A stretch of DNA of 64,000 nt, from the NCBI RefSeq assembly GCF_004762095.1, contig NZ_SIJH01000001.1, forward strand, positions 186,001 through 250,000. The letters are read 5' to 3'. Positions 27,306-36,631 of this stretch are shown here, in pieces. Numbering within the stretch: the stretch's first letter is position 1; every line of letters begins with the position of its first letter. The notes beneath the pieces were generated by a model. That model had not been told where the DNA came from. It ran no database searches and saw nothing but the letters and a program-made list of their open reading frames with translations. The translations under genes were made by a program, and so were the position numbers. The stretch comes from Tabrizicola caldifontis. GTDB lineage: Bacteria > Pseudomonadota > Alphaproteobacteria > Rhodobacterales > Rhodobacteraceae.

Positions 27306-28685
27306 TTACCCGAACACCCGGCCCAGCGCGCCGTCGATGGCCGTGATGATCTCGTCGATGTCATCCTTCGTCGCGATCAGCGCCGGCGACAGGCACAGCG
27401 TGTTGTTCAGGCCCGGCAGGCTGCGGTTGGTCGCGCCGATGATCACCCCCTGTGCCATGCAGTCGGCGACGACGGCCTGGACCTTCTTTTCGTCCATCGG
27501 TTCCTTGGTCACCCGATCCGCCACCAGTTCGGCGCCGAGGAACAGGCCCTTTCCGCGCACATCGCCGATGACCTTGTGCTTGTCCATCAGCTCGTGCAGA
27601 CGCGACAGGCAGTAGTCGCCCATCTTCAGCGTGTTCTCAAGAAGACCCTCGTCCTCGATGATCCGCATGTTCTCCAGCGCAGCGGCCGGGCCCGAGGTGC
27701 AGCCACCGAAGGTCGAGATGTCGCGGAAATAGCTCAGCGGGTCATTCGGATCGTCCTTGAACATCTCGAAGACGGCTTCCGTCGTCACCGTGCAGCTGAT
27801 CGCGGCATAGCCCGAGGCCACGCCCTTCGCCATCGTCACGAAGTCGGGCTTGATGCCGTAGTGCTGATAGCCGAACCAGGTGCCGGTGCGGCCCACACCG
27901 CAGACGACCTCGTCGATGGCCAGCAGGATGTCGTATTTCTTGCAGATTTCCTGCACCCGCTCCCAATAGCCCTTGGGCGGAACGATCACGCCGCCGCCGG
28001 CAGTGACGGGTTCCAGGATCAGGCAGCCCACGGTGTCGGGCCCTTCGCGCAGGATGACTTCCTCGATGGCGTCAGCCGCGCGTTCGCCATAATTTTCCAC
28101 ATCCCACTGCTTGCGGTATTCCAGGCAGTGCGGCACGCGCACGAAGCCATCCGGGAACGGCCCGTACTGCATCGCGCGCTGGTCCTGCCCGGCGCTGGCC
28201 AGCGCGGCAATGGTGGTGCCGTGATAGTCGCGGTCGCGATACAGGATCTTCCACTTCCTGCCGCCGTGGTGCCGGTGCGCGATCTGGCGCACCATCTTGT
28301 AGACCTTCTCGTTAGCCTCGGAGCCGGAGTTCGAGTAATAGACGCGGGACATGCCCGGCATCTTTTCGATCAGCCGCTTGGCGAAGACCGAGCCGGGGAT
28401 CGACCCCGCGGCGCCGGCGAAATAGTTCATGCGCACCAGCTGGTCGCGTACGGCATCGGCAATCGAGGTGCGGCCGTAGCCTACGTTCACCGTCCAGACC
28501 CCGCCCGATACCGCGTCGATGTGTTCCTTGCCCTTGGCATCCCACACGCGCATCCCCTTGCCTTCCACGATGACGCGGGGATCGACGGTTTCATACTGCT
28601 TGTGCTGCGACAGATGGTGCCAGACATGGGCGCGGTCGGCCTCGACCACTGCGCCGATGTCGTTCAAGCCTGCAAAGCCTTCCAT
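27306..28685 (-). CDS. tpa: Taurine-pyruvate aminotransferase
   Basis: A 459-residue class III PLP aminotransferase that converts taurine and pyruvate to sulfoacetaldehyde and alanine. Motifs are the GSEANEKVYKMVRQ segment, DYHGTTIAALA, the DEVVCGVGRTG stretch and the PLP-lysine MAKGVASGY. Length and N-terminus (DRAHVWHHLSQHKQY) match Tpa. AAAGGA precedes the ATG. Its own operator repeats lie at 28745-28777, so it forms a separate unit from xsc but probably answers to the same regulator. No taurine transporter gene is in the window. Confidence 0.93.
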   Translation of the reverse strand: MEGFAGLNDIGAVVEADRAHVWHHLSQHKQYETVDPRVIVEGKGMRVWDAKGKEHIDAVSGGVWTVNVGYGRTSIADAVRDQLVRMNYFAGAAGSIPGSVFAKRLIEKMPGMSRVYYSNSGSEANEKVYKMVRQIAHRHHGGRKWKILYRDRDYHGTTIAALASAGQDQRAMQYGPFPDGFVRVPHCLEYRKQWDVENYGERAADAIEEVILREGPDTVGCLILEPVTAGGGVIVPPKGYWERVQEICKKYDILLAIDEVVCGVGRTGTWFGYQHYGIKPDFVTMAKGVASGYAAISCTVTTEAVFEMFKDDPNDPLSYFRDISTFGGCTSGPAAALENMRIIEDEGLLENTLKMGDYCLSRLHELMDKHKVIGDVRGKGLFLGAELVADRVTKEPMDEKKVQAVVADCMAQGVIIGATNRSLPGLNNTLCLSPALIATKDDIDEIITAIDGALGRVFG

Positions 28686-28744
28686 GAGGGGCGTCCTTTC
28701 GATTCAGAATTGCGCGGTATCATCCGGCAGTTTGCCGCATCACC

Positions 28745-28777
28745 TTATGTCCAGAACCGACCGCCCGCTAGGGCCAG
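28745..28777 (-). promoter_or_regulatory. Probable TauR operator upstream of tpa
   Basis: Read toward tpa, CTGGCCCTAG (from 28777) and CTGGACATAA (from 28754) are direct repeats 23 bp apart, ending about 60 bp before the tpa ATG. The xsc operator has its outer repeats in the same 23-bp phase. The middle position is degenerate here. Confidence 0.7.
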
Positions 28778-28851
28778 CCTGCGGCAGATTGCGGGTTGAG
28801 CCTGCGGTGCGCGCGCTAGATGCTGGGAAAGGTGCGGCAGGCGGGACGGTC

Positions 28852-29508
28852 GTGGTTCTGAAGGTCAAGAATGTGGTCAAGTCCTACCCCTCGGCCGAGG
28901 GGCGCGTGGCGGTGCTGGAAGGCGTCAGCCTTGCGCTGTCTGCCGGGGAAAGCCTGGCGCTGACGGGAGAGTCGGGCTCGGGCAAGTCCACGCTCCTGCA
29001 TCTGGCAGGCGGCCTGGACAGACCAGACGCGGGCGAGATCGAGGTCTGCGGCACCGCGCTGTCGGGGCTGGACGACGCCGGCCGCGCGCGGCTGCGGCGC
29101 GACCGGGTCGGCCTTGTGTTTCAGCAGTTCAACCTGATCCCCTCGCTGGATGTCAGCACGAATCTGGCCTTTCAGGCGCGGCTGGCCGCGCGGCACGATC
29201 GGGACTGGTGTGTGCATCTGGCCCGGGTGCTTGGGCTGACGGGCCTGCTCGGCCGTTATCCCGACCAACTCTCGGGCGGGCAGCAGCAGCGGGTGGCGAT
29301 CGGCCGGGCCCTGGCGGTCCGGCCCTCGCTGATCCTTGCCGATGAGCCGACGGGGAACCTGGACGAGGCGACAGGCGATGCTGTCATGGGGCTGATGCTG
29401 GATCTGGTGGCCCAGACGGGCGCAGCGCTGTTGATGGTCACCCATTCGGAACGTCTGGCGGCGCGGCTGGACCGGCGGCTGCGTCTGCGGGCAGGCAAGT
29501 TGGCATGA
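28852..29508 (+). CDS. ABC transporter ATPase, LolD/MacB-like
   Basis: A 218-residue ATPase with Walker [10 protein letters not shown], signature [16 protein letters not shown] and Walker [14 protein letters not shown]; the last stretch is typical of the LolD/MacB/FtsE branch. The frame is open much further upstream into the tpa leader, but homology begins at [16 protein letters not shown], so the GTG at 28852 is used. It overlaps the permease gene by ATGA. With the permease and the AttH-like protein it forms a three-gene unit like the AttE/F/G/H arrangement of Agrobacterium. Confidence 0.88.
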   Translation: MVLKVKNVVKSYPSAEGRVAVLEGVSLALSAGESLALTGESGSGKSTLLHLAGGLDRPDAGEIEVCGTALSGLDDAGRARLRRDRVGLVFQQFNLIPSLDVSTNLAFQARLAARHDRDWCVHLARVLGLTGLLGRYPDQLSGGQQQRVAIGRALAVRPSLILADEPTGNLDEATGDAVMGLMLDLVAQTGAALLMVTHSERLAARLDRRLRLRAGKLA

Positions 29509-31892
29509 CGGTGCTGGTCGCACTTCTGTCGCACTGGCGACGGCATCCCCTGCAGCTGGCGATGCTGGTGATCGGTCTGGCGGTGGCGACGGCGCTTTGG
29601 TCGGGCGTGCAGGCGATAAACGCCGAAGCGCGGGCGGCCTATGCCAAGGCGGCGGCGGTGCTGGGACAGGACCGGATGGACCGGCTGGTGCCTGTCTCCG
29701 GCGTGTTGGCGCCGGCCGATTACGCCGGGCTGCGCCGGGGCGGATGGCCAGTCTCACCGGTGCTGGAAGGGCGTACGCGCCAAGGATTGCGCGTTCTGGG
29801 CATCGAACCGCTGACCCTGCCGCGCGAGGCCGCAATCCGGGGGCTGCCCGGCCCCGCCGAAGGCGATTTTCAGGACTTTCTGACCGGGCAGGTGGTAGTG
29901 GCCGCGCCAGAAACGCTGGATCGTCCTGGGGTCGCGGCGGCGCTGCGGGGCCTTGAGCCCCTACCCGCCCCCGACCTGCCGCCGATGACCGTCCTGGCAG
30001 ATATCGGCCTTGCCGAGCGCCTGCTGGAACGGCCGGGCGAGATAACGGCCCTGCTGATCGACCCCGCCCGTCCCCTGCCCGGCCCGATCCCCGCCGGGCT
30101 GGAGTTGCGCACGGCGGCCCCGGACGATGGCCTTGCCCGGCTGACCGACAGTTTCCACCTGAACCTGACAGCCTTCGGTGTGCTGGCCTTCGCGGTCGGC
30201 ATCTTCATCGTCCATTCCGCGATCGGCCTTGCCTTCGAACAGCGCCGCCCGATGCTGCGCACCTTGCGGGCGCTGGGAGTGCCGGCGCGGGCGCTGGGGG
30301 CGCTGATCCTGACAGAGCTGCTGACACTGGCACTGATCGCCGGGGGCGTCGGCATTGCACTGGGCTATCTGCTGGCGGCGGCGCTGCTGCCGGATGTTGC
30401 GGCAACGCTGGGCGGTCTTTACGGCGCGACGGTTCCCGGAGCACTGGCCCTGCGCCCCGGCTGGGTGGCGGGCGGGCTGGCGATGGCCGTAGCCGGCACG
30501 CTGGCCGCCGGTGCAGGGGGCACCTGGCAGACCTTCCGGCTGCCACCGCTGGCCACGGCTCAGTCTCAGGCCCATGCCGGATCGGCGACCGCCTTGCGAC
30601 GGGCACAGGCGCTGGCCGGGATGGCCCTGTTGGCGACAGCAGGTGTGATGCTGATGGCTGGTCAGGGTCTGTGGGCGGGGTTTGCGGTGCTGGCCGCGTT
30701 GCTTCTGGGTGCGGCGCTGCTGTTGCCCGCTGCGCTGGCAGGGCTGCTGCGGCTGGGGGTGCGCCTGGCACGGGGTCCGCTGGCCGAATGGTTCTGGGCC
30801 GATACGCGCCACCAGCTGCCCGGCCTGTCGCTTGCGCTGATGGCGCTGTTGCTGGCGCTTTCAGCCAACGTGGGCGTAGGCACGATGGTGGCAAGCTTTC
30901 GCGCCACCTTCACGGGCTGGCTGGACCAGCGCCTTGCGTCCGAGCTTTACCTGACCGTCGAAACCCCGGCCCAGGCAGTCGAGATACGCGCCTGGCTGGA
31001 ACCGCAGGTCGATGCGATGCTGCCCATCGTCGACGCCGAAGCACGGCTGGCCGGCCAGCCGGGAGAGATCTACGGCGTGGCTGACCATGCCACCTACCGC
31101 GACCACTGGCCCCTGCTGACCGCCATTCCAGAGGTCTGGGACCAGGTGGCACGCGGCGAGGGCGTGCTGGTCAACGAACAGCTTTACCGCCGTGCGAGGC
31201 TGGCGCTTGGTGATCCCCTGCCCCTGCCGGGGGGCGACCTTCCGGTAGTCGGTGTCTACTCGGACTATGGCAACCCCTCGCCGCAGGCGATCCTCGGGCT
31301 GACAAGCTTCCAGACCCGCTTCCCGCAGGCCGAAACCCGCCGATTCGCCCTGCGGCTTCCGCCGGAAGATGTCGCGGCGCTGTCGGCCGCGTTGCGGGCG
31401 GAATTCGGGTTGGTGGAAACCGCGCTGGTCGATCAGGCGGGCCTCAAGGCCTTCTCGCTGCGCATCTTCGAGCGCACCTTTGCGGTGACCGGGGCGCTGA
31501 ACACGCTGACCCTCGGGGTGGCGGCGATCGCCATGCTGGCAAGCCTGCTGACCCTGGCCGACCAGCGACTGGTGCAGCTGGCACCCGTGTGGGCGCTGGG
31601 CCTGACCCAGGCGCGGCTTGCGCGGCTCGATCTGGGCCGGACACTGCTGCTGGCTCTGATGACGGCTATCCTTTCCCTGCCGCTCGGTCTGGCGCTGGCC
31701 TGGGTGCTGCTGGCGGTGGTCAACGTCGAGGCCTTCGGCTGGCGCCTGCCGATGCAGGTCTTTCCGGTCGACTGGCTGTGGCTTGCTGCGGCTGCCTTCA
31801 TGGCGGCAGTTCTCGCGGGCTTGCTGCCCGCGCTGCGCCTGATGCGGCGGCAACCGTCCGATCTGTTGCGGATCTTTGCCCATGAACGCTAG
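29505..31892 (+). CDS. FtsX/MacB-type ABC permease
   Basis: A 795-residue permease with an N-terminal helix (about residues 17-38), a periplasmic domain, three helices at about 225-340, a second helical block near 365-460, another periplasmic domain and three C-terminal helices. This is a duplicated FtsX layout, as in LolCE-like or AttF/G-type permeases. Such transporters move lipids or lipid-linked cargo out of the membrane instead of importing solutes. It overlaps the ATPase and, by 11 bp, the AttH gene. Confidence 0.88.
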   Translation: MTVLVALLSHWRRHPLQLAMLVIGLAVATALWSGVQAINAEARAAYAKAAAVLGQDRMDRLVPVSGVLAPADYAGLRRGGWPVSPVLEGRTRQGLRVLGIEPLTLPREAAIRGLPGPAEGDFQDFLTGQVVVAAPETLDRPGVAAALRGLEPLPAPDLPPMTVLADIGLAERLLERPGEITALLIDPARPLPGPIPAGLELRTAAPDDGLARLTDSFHLNLTAFGVLAFAVGIFIVHSAIGLAFEQRRPMLRTLRALGVPARALGALILTELLTLALIAGGVGIALGYLLAAALLPDVAATLGGLYGATVPGALALRPGWVAGGLAMAVAGTLAAGAGGTWQTFRLPPLATAQSQAHAGSATALRRAQALAGMALLATAGVMLMAGQGLWAGFAVLAALLLGAALLLPAALAGLLRLGVRLARGPLAEWFWADTRHQLPGLSLALMALLLALSANVGVGTMVASFRATFTGWLDQRLASELYLTVETPAQAVEIRAWLEPQVDAMLPIVDAEARLAGQPGEIYGVADHATYRDHWPLLTAIPEVWDQVARGEGVLVNEQLYRRARLALGDPLPLPGGDLPVVGVYSDYGNPSPQAILGLTSFQTRFPQAETRRFALRLPPEDVAALSAALRAEFGLVETALVDQAGLKAFSLRIFERTFAVTGALNTLTLGVAAIAMLASLLTLADQRLVQLAPVWALGLTQARLARLDLGRTLLLALMTAILSLPLGLALAWVLLAVVNVEAFGWRLPMQVFPVDWLWLAAAAFMAAVLAGLLPALRLMRRQPSDLLRIFAHER

Positions 31893-33036
31893 TCCACCTT
31901 CTCCGCCCCTTCCCAGCCCGCGCCCCCCGACTCCGTCTCTCCCAAACGGAGGGGTAAGAGAGCCGCCCCGCTCCTTCCGTGCCCTGGCCTGGCTTGCAGC
32001 GCTGCTGACCGTCCTGACCGCCCCCGCCCAGGCGCAGGGTTTCGCCGGCATGGGGGCCCCGGCCGATGGCTTCGCCCTGCCCGACCCCGCCCATACGCTG
32101 CAGTTTCCCGCCGACCACGGGGCACATCCGGCCTTCCGCATCGAATGGTGGTATCTGACGGCGACGTTGACCGGACCGGACGGCACCGACTACGGCGCGC
32201 AATGGACGCTGTTCCGCTCGGCCCTTGCACCGCAGGAAGGCGCGGGCTGGCAAAGTCCGCAACTGTGGATGGGTCATGCAGCAGTCACCACGCCAGCGGC
32301 GCATCATGTCGCCGAACGGCTTGCGCGTGGCGGGATCGGGCAGGCCGGCGTGTCGCTGGAGGGCGGCTTCGGGGCCTGGATCGACGACTGGCAGATGCGG
32401 TCCCTGTCCGGCCCGGACGAGGACGCGCTGTCCCGCCTGTTTCTTGCGGCGCGAGGCGCGGATTTCGGCTATGTCCTTGACCTGATCGCCGAAGGCCCGC
32501 TGGTGGCCCACGGCGCGGGCGGCTATTCGGTGAAATCTCGAGAAGGCCAGGCAAGCCATTACTATTCGCAGCCCTTCTACCGGGTGACGGGACAGCTCGA
32601 CCTGCCCGAAGGTGCGATCGCGGTGACGGGCCAGGCCTGGCTTGACCGCGAATGGTCCTCCCAGCCCCTGGCGCCGGATCAGACGGGGTGGGACTGGTTC
32701 TCGCTGTCGTTCGATACGGGCGAGAAACTGATGGGTTTCATGCTGCGCGACGGGGGTGCGGGGTTCACCTCGGGCACCTGGATCATGGCCGACGGCACCC
32801 GCCTTCCGCTTTCCCCCGACGCATTGCGGGCCGAGCCACAGCAACGCACCCGGGTGGCGGGCCGGGCGGTGCCCACGACCTGGCGGCTGACCCTGCCCGA
32901 GCGCGGCCTCGACATCACCCTGCGGGCCCTGAACCCGAAGGCCTGGATGACGACCTCGGTCCCCTACTGGGAAGGTCCGGTCCGGATCGAGGGCAGCCAC
33001 CGTGGCAGGGGGTATCTTGAGATGACCGGCTACTGA
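31882..33036 (+). CDS. AttH/CrtC-like lipocalin-domain secreted protein
   Basis: A 384-residue exported protein. The family signature is FRIEWWYLTATLTG with AQWTLFRSALAP, followed by SHYYSQPFYRVTG and DREWSSQPL, which define the AttH lipocalin-like fold shared with carotenoid 1,2-hydratase CrtC. Because it follows an ABC ATPase and an FtsX permease, a role in exporting or receiving a lipophilic cargo is more likely than carotenoid hydration. The N-terminus is odd: about 30 Pro/Ser-rich residues precede the hydrophobic signal segment ending APAQAQG. No later start codon is available before the signal, so the ATG at 31882 is kept. Confidence 0.85.
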   Translation: MNASPPSPPLPSPRPPTPSLPNGGVREPPRSFRALAWLAALLTVLTAPAQAQGFAGMGAPADGFALPDPAHTLQFPADHGAHPAFRIEWWYLTATLTGPDGTDYGAQWTLFRSALAPQEGAGWQSPQLWMGHAAVTTPAAHHVAERLARGGIGQAGVSLEGGFGAWIDDWQMRSLSGPDEDALSRLFLAARGADFGYVLDLIAEGPLVAHGAGGYSVKSREGQASHYYSQPFYRVTGQLDLPEGAIAVTGQAWLDREWSSQPLAPDQTGWDWFSLSFDTGEKLMGFMLRDGGAGFTSGTWIMADGTRLPLSPDALRAEPQQRTRVAGRAVPTTWRLTLPERGLDITLRALNPKAWMTTSVPYWEGPVRIEGSHRGRGYLEMTGY

Positions 33037-33152
33037 CACGGCCACGCGTGCCGGTCGGTCGTCGGAAAAGCCAGCGCCCAAGGCGCAAGCCCGTGTTTCG
33101 CCTCTGTGCCAGCGGCGCAACCTGCTTAAGCCGCGGGGTTTTCACCTCCGCA

Positions 33153-33180
33153 CCCCCAGAGTATCTGGGAAGGAGCAAAT
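33153..33180 (+). repeat. Copy of a short intergenic repeat (AGAGTATCTGGGAAGGAGC type)
   Basis: This stretch, CCCCCAGAGTATCTGGGAAG followed by GAGCAAAT, resembles the reverse complement of bases near 58661-58680 (GGGATATTTGGGCAGAGAGG). Both lie in gene-free DNA. I recall similar sequences between genes in Rhodobacterales, but this needs a genome search. The 268-bp gap 33037-33304 around it shows no gene. Confidence 0.4.
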
Positions 33181-33304
33181 CTACTTGCTTCTTCCCGATT
33201 ACTCCCCGGCGTTCCGGCGGCAGGATGCCCCCATCGCCGAGGAAGAGGCGAGGGCCGACGACAAGAGGAAAGGTGTGCGGCCCTGGCCGCTAGATTCGCC
33301 TGGG

Positions 33305-33694
33305 TCAGGGTCTGGCGGCGGTGACCTCGACCTCAACAAGGAATTCCGGCCGGGTGAAACCCGCGACAATCACGAGGGTGGAGGCCGGCAGGCGCGTCAC
33401 GCCGGAAAGCCATGCATCACGCGCGGCCATGTAGCCTGCCATATGCGCTCGGTCGGTGACAAAGGCGTTGATGCGAACTACATCCGCCGGTCCCATCCCA
33501 GCCTCGGCAAGGATCGCGGCGCAATTCGCGAAGCAGAGCCGCGCCTGCGCCTCGGCGCCCTCGGGCACGCTGCCATCCGGCGCAAGAGCGAGTTGCCCCG
33601 ATGTCACCACCAACCGTGCGCCCGCGGGCAGCTCCACGCCATGGGCATAGGCCGCGAAAGGCCGCGCGATGGAGGGGGGATTCAGGCTGCGCAT
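33305..33694 (-). CDS. RidA/YjgF family enamine/imine deaminase
   Basis: A 129-residue RidA-fold protein. Members hydrolyse reactive enamines and imines formed by PLP enzymes or release ammonia from them. Visible motifs are VVTSGQLALAPDGS, CFANCAAILAEAGM, VVRINAFVTDRAHMAGY and the C-terminal RPEFLVEVEVTAARP. The catalytic Arg common in RidA would be in the STLVIVAGFTRPEFLVE region. The ATG at 33694 has AGGAG 6 bases upstream, so it is favoured over the longer open frame. It is divergent from the ABC importer at 33922 and may be functionally linked with it. Confidence 0.88.
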   Translation of the reverse strand: MRSLNPPSIARPFAAYAHGVELPAGARLVVTSGQLALAPDGSVPEGAEAQARLCFANCAAILAEAGMGPADVVRINAFVTDRAHMAGYMAARDAWLSGVTRLPASTLVIVAGFTRPEFLVEVEVTAARP

Positions 33695-33762
33695 CTCGTT
33701 CTCCTGGCGTTCCGGTGGCAGGGGCAGCGGTCGCAGGTGGTGCCCCGAGGATTTCCTTGCCT

Positions 33763-33791
33763 TGCCGAAGCTTCTGCATAAGCTTTCGGCA
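33763..33791. promoter_or_regulatory. Inverted repeat between ridA and the ABC importer, possible operator
   Basis: TGCCGAAGCTT (33763-33773) and AAGCTTTCGGCA (33780-33791) form near-perfect arms around CTGCAT in the 227-bp divergent gap. The position suits a shared regulator-binding site; no regulator gene is adjacent. It could also be a hairpin in either leader RNA. Confidence 0.45.
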
Positions 33792-33921
33792 GGGAAGGCC
33801 AGTATCTGCACGATCATGCGGCTTTTCCACCGGAATTCAGGGGCAGCCTTCCCAGCCCCCTTGTCTAGCGTTGCCTGCAGCCCAGGCTGTGGGAAGTCAT
33901 CACACCCGACAGGAGGATCGC

Positions 33922-34938
33922 ATGATGTCTGCCAACGCCCCCATCTCCGGCATGGCCGTGCTGGCTGCCGTGCTCGGGCTTGCCGCCCCGGCACTGGCAA
34001 AGAACGCCAAGGTCGTCTTCGGGACGAACTGGCTTGCCCAGGCCGAACACGGTGGCTTCTATCAGGCGGTCGCCGATGGAACCTATGCCGCCTGCGGCCT
34101 GGACGTGACGATCCAGCCGGGCGGCCCCCAGGTGAACAACCGCGCACTGATGATCGCGGGCAAGGTCGACTTCCACATGGGCGGGAACCTCCTGGAAGCC
34201 TTCAGCGCCGCGCAGGAAGGCATCCCGATCGTGGCTGTCGCCGCCGCCTTCCAGAAGGAACCGCAGGTCATCGTCACCCATCCCGGCAAGGCCAAGACCT
34301 TCGAGGATCTGAAGAACCTCGAGAAGATCCTGATCGGCGACCAGGGATATGCCAGCTTCTACCAGTGGATGAAGGCGGCCTATGGCTTCACCGACGAGCA
34401 GCGCGAGGTCTACACCTTCAACCCCGCACCGTTCATCGCCAACGAGAACTGGGGCATGCAGGGCTATCTTTCCTCCGAACCCTATTTCGTCGCCAAGGAA
34501 ACCGGATGGGAGCCGGACGTCTTCCTGATCGCGGATGCGGGCTATTCGACCTATTCGACGCTGATCGAGACGATGGCAGACACCATCGCCAGCAAGCCCG
34601 AGCAGGTGCAGTGTTTCGTCGAGGGCTCGATCAAGGGCTGGTACAACTATCTCTACAACGACAACACCGCCGCCAACGAGCTGATCAAGAAGGATAATCC
34701 CGAGATGACCGACGAGGCCATCGCCTACGCCATCGAGAAGATGAAGGAGGCAGGGATCGTCGATTCGGGCGATGCCGAGACCATGGGGATCGGGGCGATG
34801 ACCGAGGCGCATGTGAAGGATTTCTTCGACAAGATGGTCGCGGCGGGGGTCGTTTCGGCAGATGTGGACTGGACCAAGACGATCAACACCAGCTTCGTCA
34901 ACAAGGGCGTGGGGATGGAGCTGAAGCCGAAGATGTGA
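33922..34938 (+). CDS. NMT1/THI5-like ABC transporter substrate-binding protein
   Basis: A 338-residue periplasmic binding protein with a signal peptide (about residues 1-26, ending APALAK). The NMT1/THI5-like fold starts at KVVFGTNWLAQAEHGGFYQAVADG, and the segment GGPQVNNRALMIAGKVDFHMGG is typical. Relatives bind pyrimidine or thiamin precursors, sulfonates, or aromatic and N-containing compounds; the substrate here is not evident. AGGAGG precedes two tandem ATGs at 33922. A hairpin after the stop may raise its level over the ATPase and permease. Confidence 0.9.
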   Translation: MMSANAPISGMAVLAAVLGLAAPALAKNAKVVFGTNWLAQAEHGGFYQAVADGTYAACGLDVTIQPGGPQVNNRALMIAGKVDFHMGGNLLEAFSAAQEGIPIVAVAAAFQKEPQVIVTHPGKAKTFEDLKNLEKILIGDQGYASFYQWMKAAYGFTDEQREVYTFNPAPFIANENWGMQGYLSSEPYFVAKETGWEPDVFLIADAGYSTYSTLIETMADTIASKPEQVQCFVEGSIKGWYNYLYNDNTAANELIKKDNPEMTDEAIAYAIEKMKEAGIVDSGDAETMGIGAMTEAHVKDFFDKMVAAGVVSADVDWTKTINTSFVNKGVGMELKPKM

Positions 34939-34949
34939 CTGGACAGGCA

Positions 34950-34971
34950 GGGTGGGCACCAGTGCCCACCC
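34950..34971 (+). terminator. Hairpin between binding-protein and ATPase genes
   Basis: GGGTGGGCAC (34950-34959) and GTGCCCACCC (34962-34971) are perfect inverted arms separated by CA, 11 bp after the binding-protein stop. No T-run follows. Such elements often protect the upstream message and make the binding protein more abundant than the other transporter parts. Confidence 0.6.
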
Positions 34972-34982
34972 TCCGCGATAAC

Positions 34983-35780
34983 ATGACCGATCTCCTCCAC
35001 CGCCCCATCCTGCCGCTGGGCCAGCGCGCCCCCCTTCTGGAGCTTGCCGAGGTCGGCAAGGTCTTCAACGGCCAGGTCACCGCGCTTCGCGGCATGTCGC
35101 TGACCGTGCACGAAGGCGATTTCATCTCGCTCCTCGGCCCGTCGGGTTGCGGCAAGTCCACGGCGCTGCGGCTGATCGCGGGCCTGTCCACGCCCACGCA
35201 GGGCCGCATCCGCTGGGAAGGCGGTCAGAAGGCGGGCGATCTGGGCGTGGTGTTCCAGGAACCCACGCTGATGCCCTGGGCGACGGTGGTGCAGAATGTC
35301 TACCTGCCCTTCCGGCTGCGCGGGCAGTCCCTGGCCTCCGTCAAGGGCGAGATCGACGAGGCACTTGCGCTGGTCGGCCTTTCGGCCTTTGCCGGGGCAT
35401 ATCCGCGCGAGTTGTCGGGCGGCATGAAGATGCGCGTCTCGATCGCGCGGGCGCTGGTGACCAACCCGCGCCTGATCCTGATGGACGAGCCCTTTGCCGC
35501 GCTGGACGAGATCACCCGGCACCGGCTGAACACCGACCTCCTGGCCTTGCGCGAAAAGATCGGCTGCACGGTGATCTTCGTGACCCATTCGGTCTTTGAA
35601 AGCGTGTTCCTGTCCGACCGCATAGTGGTGATGGCCGCCCGCCCCGGCCGGGTGATCGAGGAGGTTCTGGTCACCGCCCCCTACCCACGTGACGAGGCCT
35701 TCCGCACCTCGGCCGGCTATGCGGCTCATTGCAAGGTAGCCAGCCAGGCGCTGCACCGCGCGATGGGAGAAGCCGCATGA
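34983..35780 (+). CDS. ABC transporter ATPase (nitrate/sulfonate/NMT1 type)
   Basis: A 265-residue ATPase with Walker A GPSGCGKST, Q-loop FQEPTLMPW, signature LSGGMKMRVSIARAL and Walker B LILMDEPFAALDE. It belongs to the SsuB/TauB/NrtD branch. The ATG at 34983 lacks a good ribosome site; a GTG at 34935 overlapping the previous stop is the alternative and would put the hairpin inside the gene. The gene overlaps the permease by ATGA. Confidence 0.88.
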   Translation: MTDLLHRPILPLGQRAPLLELAEVGKVFNGQVTALRGMSLTVHEGDFISLLGPSGCGKSTALRLIAGLSTPTQGRIRWEGGQKAGDLGVVFQEPTLMPWATVVQNVYLPFRLRGQSLASVKGEIDEALALVGLSAFAGAYPRELSGGMKMRVSIARALVTNPRLILMDEPFAALDEITRHRLNTDLLALREKIGCTVIFVTHSVFESVFLSDRIVVMAARPGRVIEEVLVTAPYPRDEAFRTSAGYAAHCKVASQALHRAMGEAA

Positions 35781-36631
35781 CCGACCTGCCGCAGACTCAG
35801 GCCGGGGTGCTCGACCCCGAAGAGGCCCGGCGCGCCCGGATGAAGCGCGTCGAAGCCGTGGCCAAATGGGCGCTGCCGGGGGTAGTGCTGGTGATCCTGC
35901 TTGTCCTGTGGGACCGGGTGATCGTCTGGAATGACATCCCGCCCTATCTGCTGCCCGGCCCGGCCAAGGTGCTTGAGACACTGGTCAAGGACTGGCCGAT
36001 GCTGTTCGAGGCTTTCCTCGTCACGCTGCAAATCACGCTGCTGGCGCTGGCCGTGGCGGTGATCGGTGGCGTGGGCCTCGCGGTCCTGTTCAACCAGAGC
36101 CGCTTTGCCGAGATGTCCTTCTACCCCTACGCGGTGATCCTTCAGGTCACCCCGGTTGTGGCCATAGCGCCGCTGATCTTCATCTATGTCGACAACCGCA
36201 CTGTGGGCCTGCTGCTCTGTGCCTGGATCGTGGCCTTCTTCCCGATCCTGTCGAACACGACCCTTGGCCTCAACTCCACTGACCACAACCTGCGCGACCT
36301 GTTCCGCATCTATGGTGCCAGCCGCTGGCAACGGCTGCGCTATCTGCAACTGCCCTCTGCCCTGCCCTATTTCCTCGGCGGTCTGCGCATCGCGGGGGGG
36401 CTGTCGCTGATCGGCGCCATCGTGGCGGAATATGTGGCCGGCACCGGGGGGATCGGGTCGGGTCTTGCCTTCCGCATCCTGGAAGCGGGCTATCGGCTGA
36501 ACATCCCCCGGATGTTCGCGGCCCTTCTCCTGATCGCGGTGACGGGGGTGGTGGTCTTCGCGGGCCTGTCGTTCCTGTCGCACATGCTTCTGCGCAAGTG
36601 GCACGAAAGTGCCCTGAAGCGGGACAGCTGA
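35777..36631 (+). CDS. ABC transporter permease (SsuC/ThiX-like)
   Basis: A 284-residue permease with about six helices and the BPD_transp_1 EAA-type loop (LRDLFRIYGASRWQRLRYLQLPSALPYFL around residues 170-200). It pairs with the preceding ATPase and the NMT1-like binding protein in one importer. The start at 35777 overlaps the ATPase stop; the end shares one base with the next ATG (TGATG). Confidence 0.9.
   Translation: MTDLPQTQAGVLDPEEARRARMKRVEAVAKWALPGVVLVILLVLWDRVIVWNDIPPYLLPGPAKVLETLVKDWPMLFEAFLVTLQITLLALAVAVIGGVGLAVLFNQSRFAEMSFYPYAVILQVTPVVAIAPLIFIYVDNRTVGLLLCAWIVAFFPILSNTTLGLNSTDHNLRDLFRIYGASRWQRLRYLQLPSALPYFLGGLRIAGGLSLIGAIVAEYVAGTGGIGSGLAFRILEAGYRLNIPRMFAALLLIAVTGVVVFAGLSFLSHMLLRKWHESALKRDS

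Noticed and set aside
26939-27346. 135-codon plus-strand frame in the tpa-tauR gap
   Set aside because: No ribosome site, no domain, and it overlaps the end of tpa; treated as non-coding.
31882-33036. Carotenoid 1,2-hydratase CrtC as name for the AttH-like gene
   Set aside because: The lipocalin signature is shared, but the gene is outside any crt cluster and is coupled to an ABC/FtsX exporter, so the AttH-type assignment is safer.
33048-33293. 81-codon plus-strand frame between the AttH gene and ridA
   Set aside because: Arg/Pro-rich product, no ribosome site, overlaps the short intergenic repeat.
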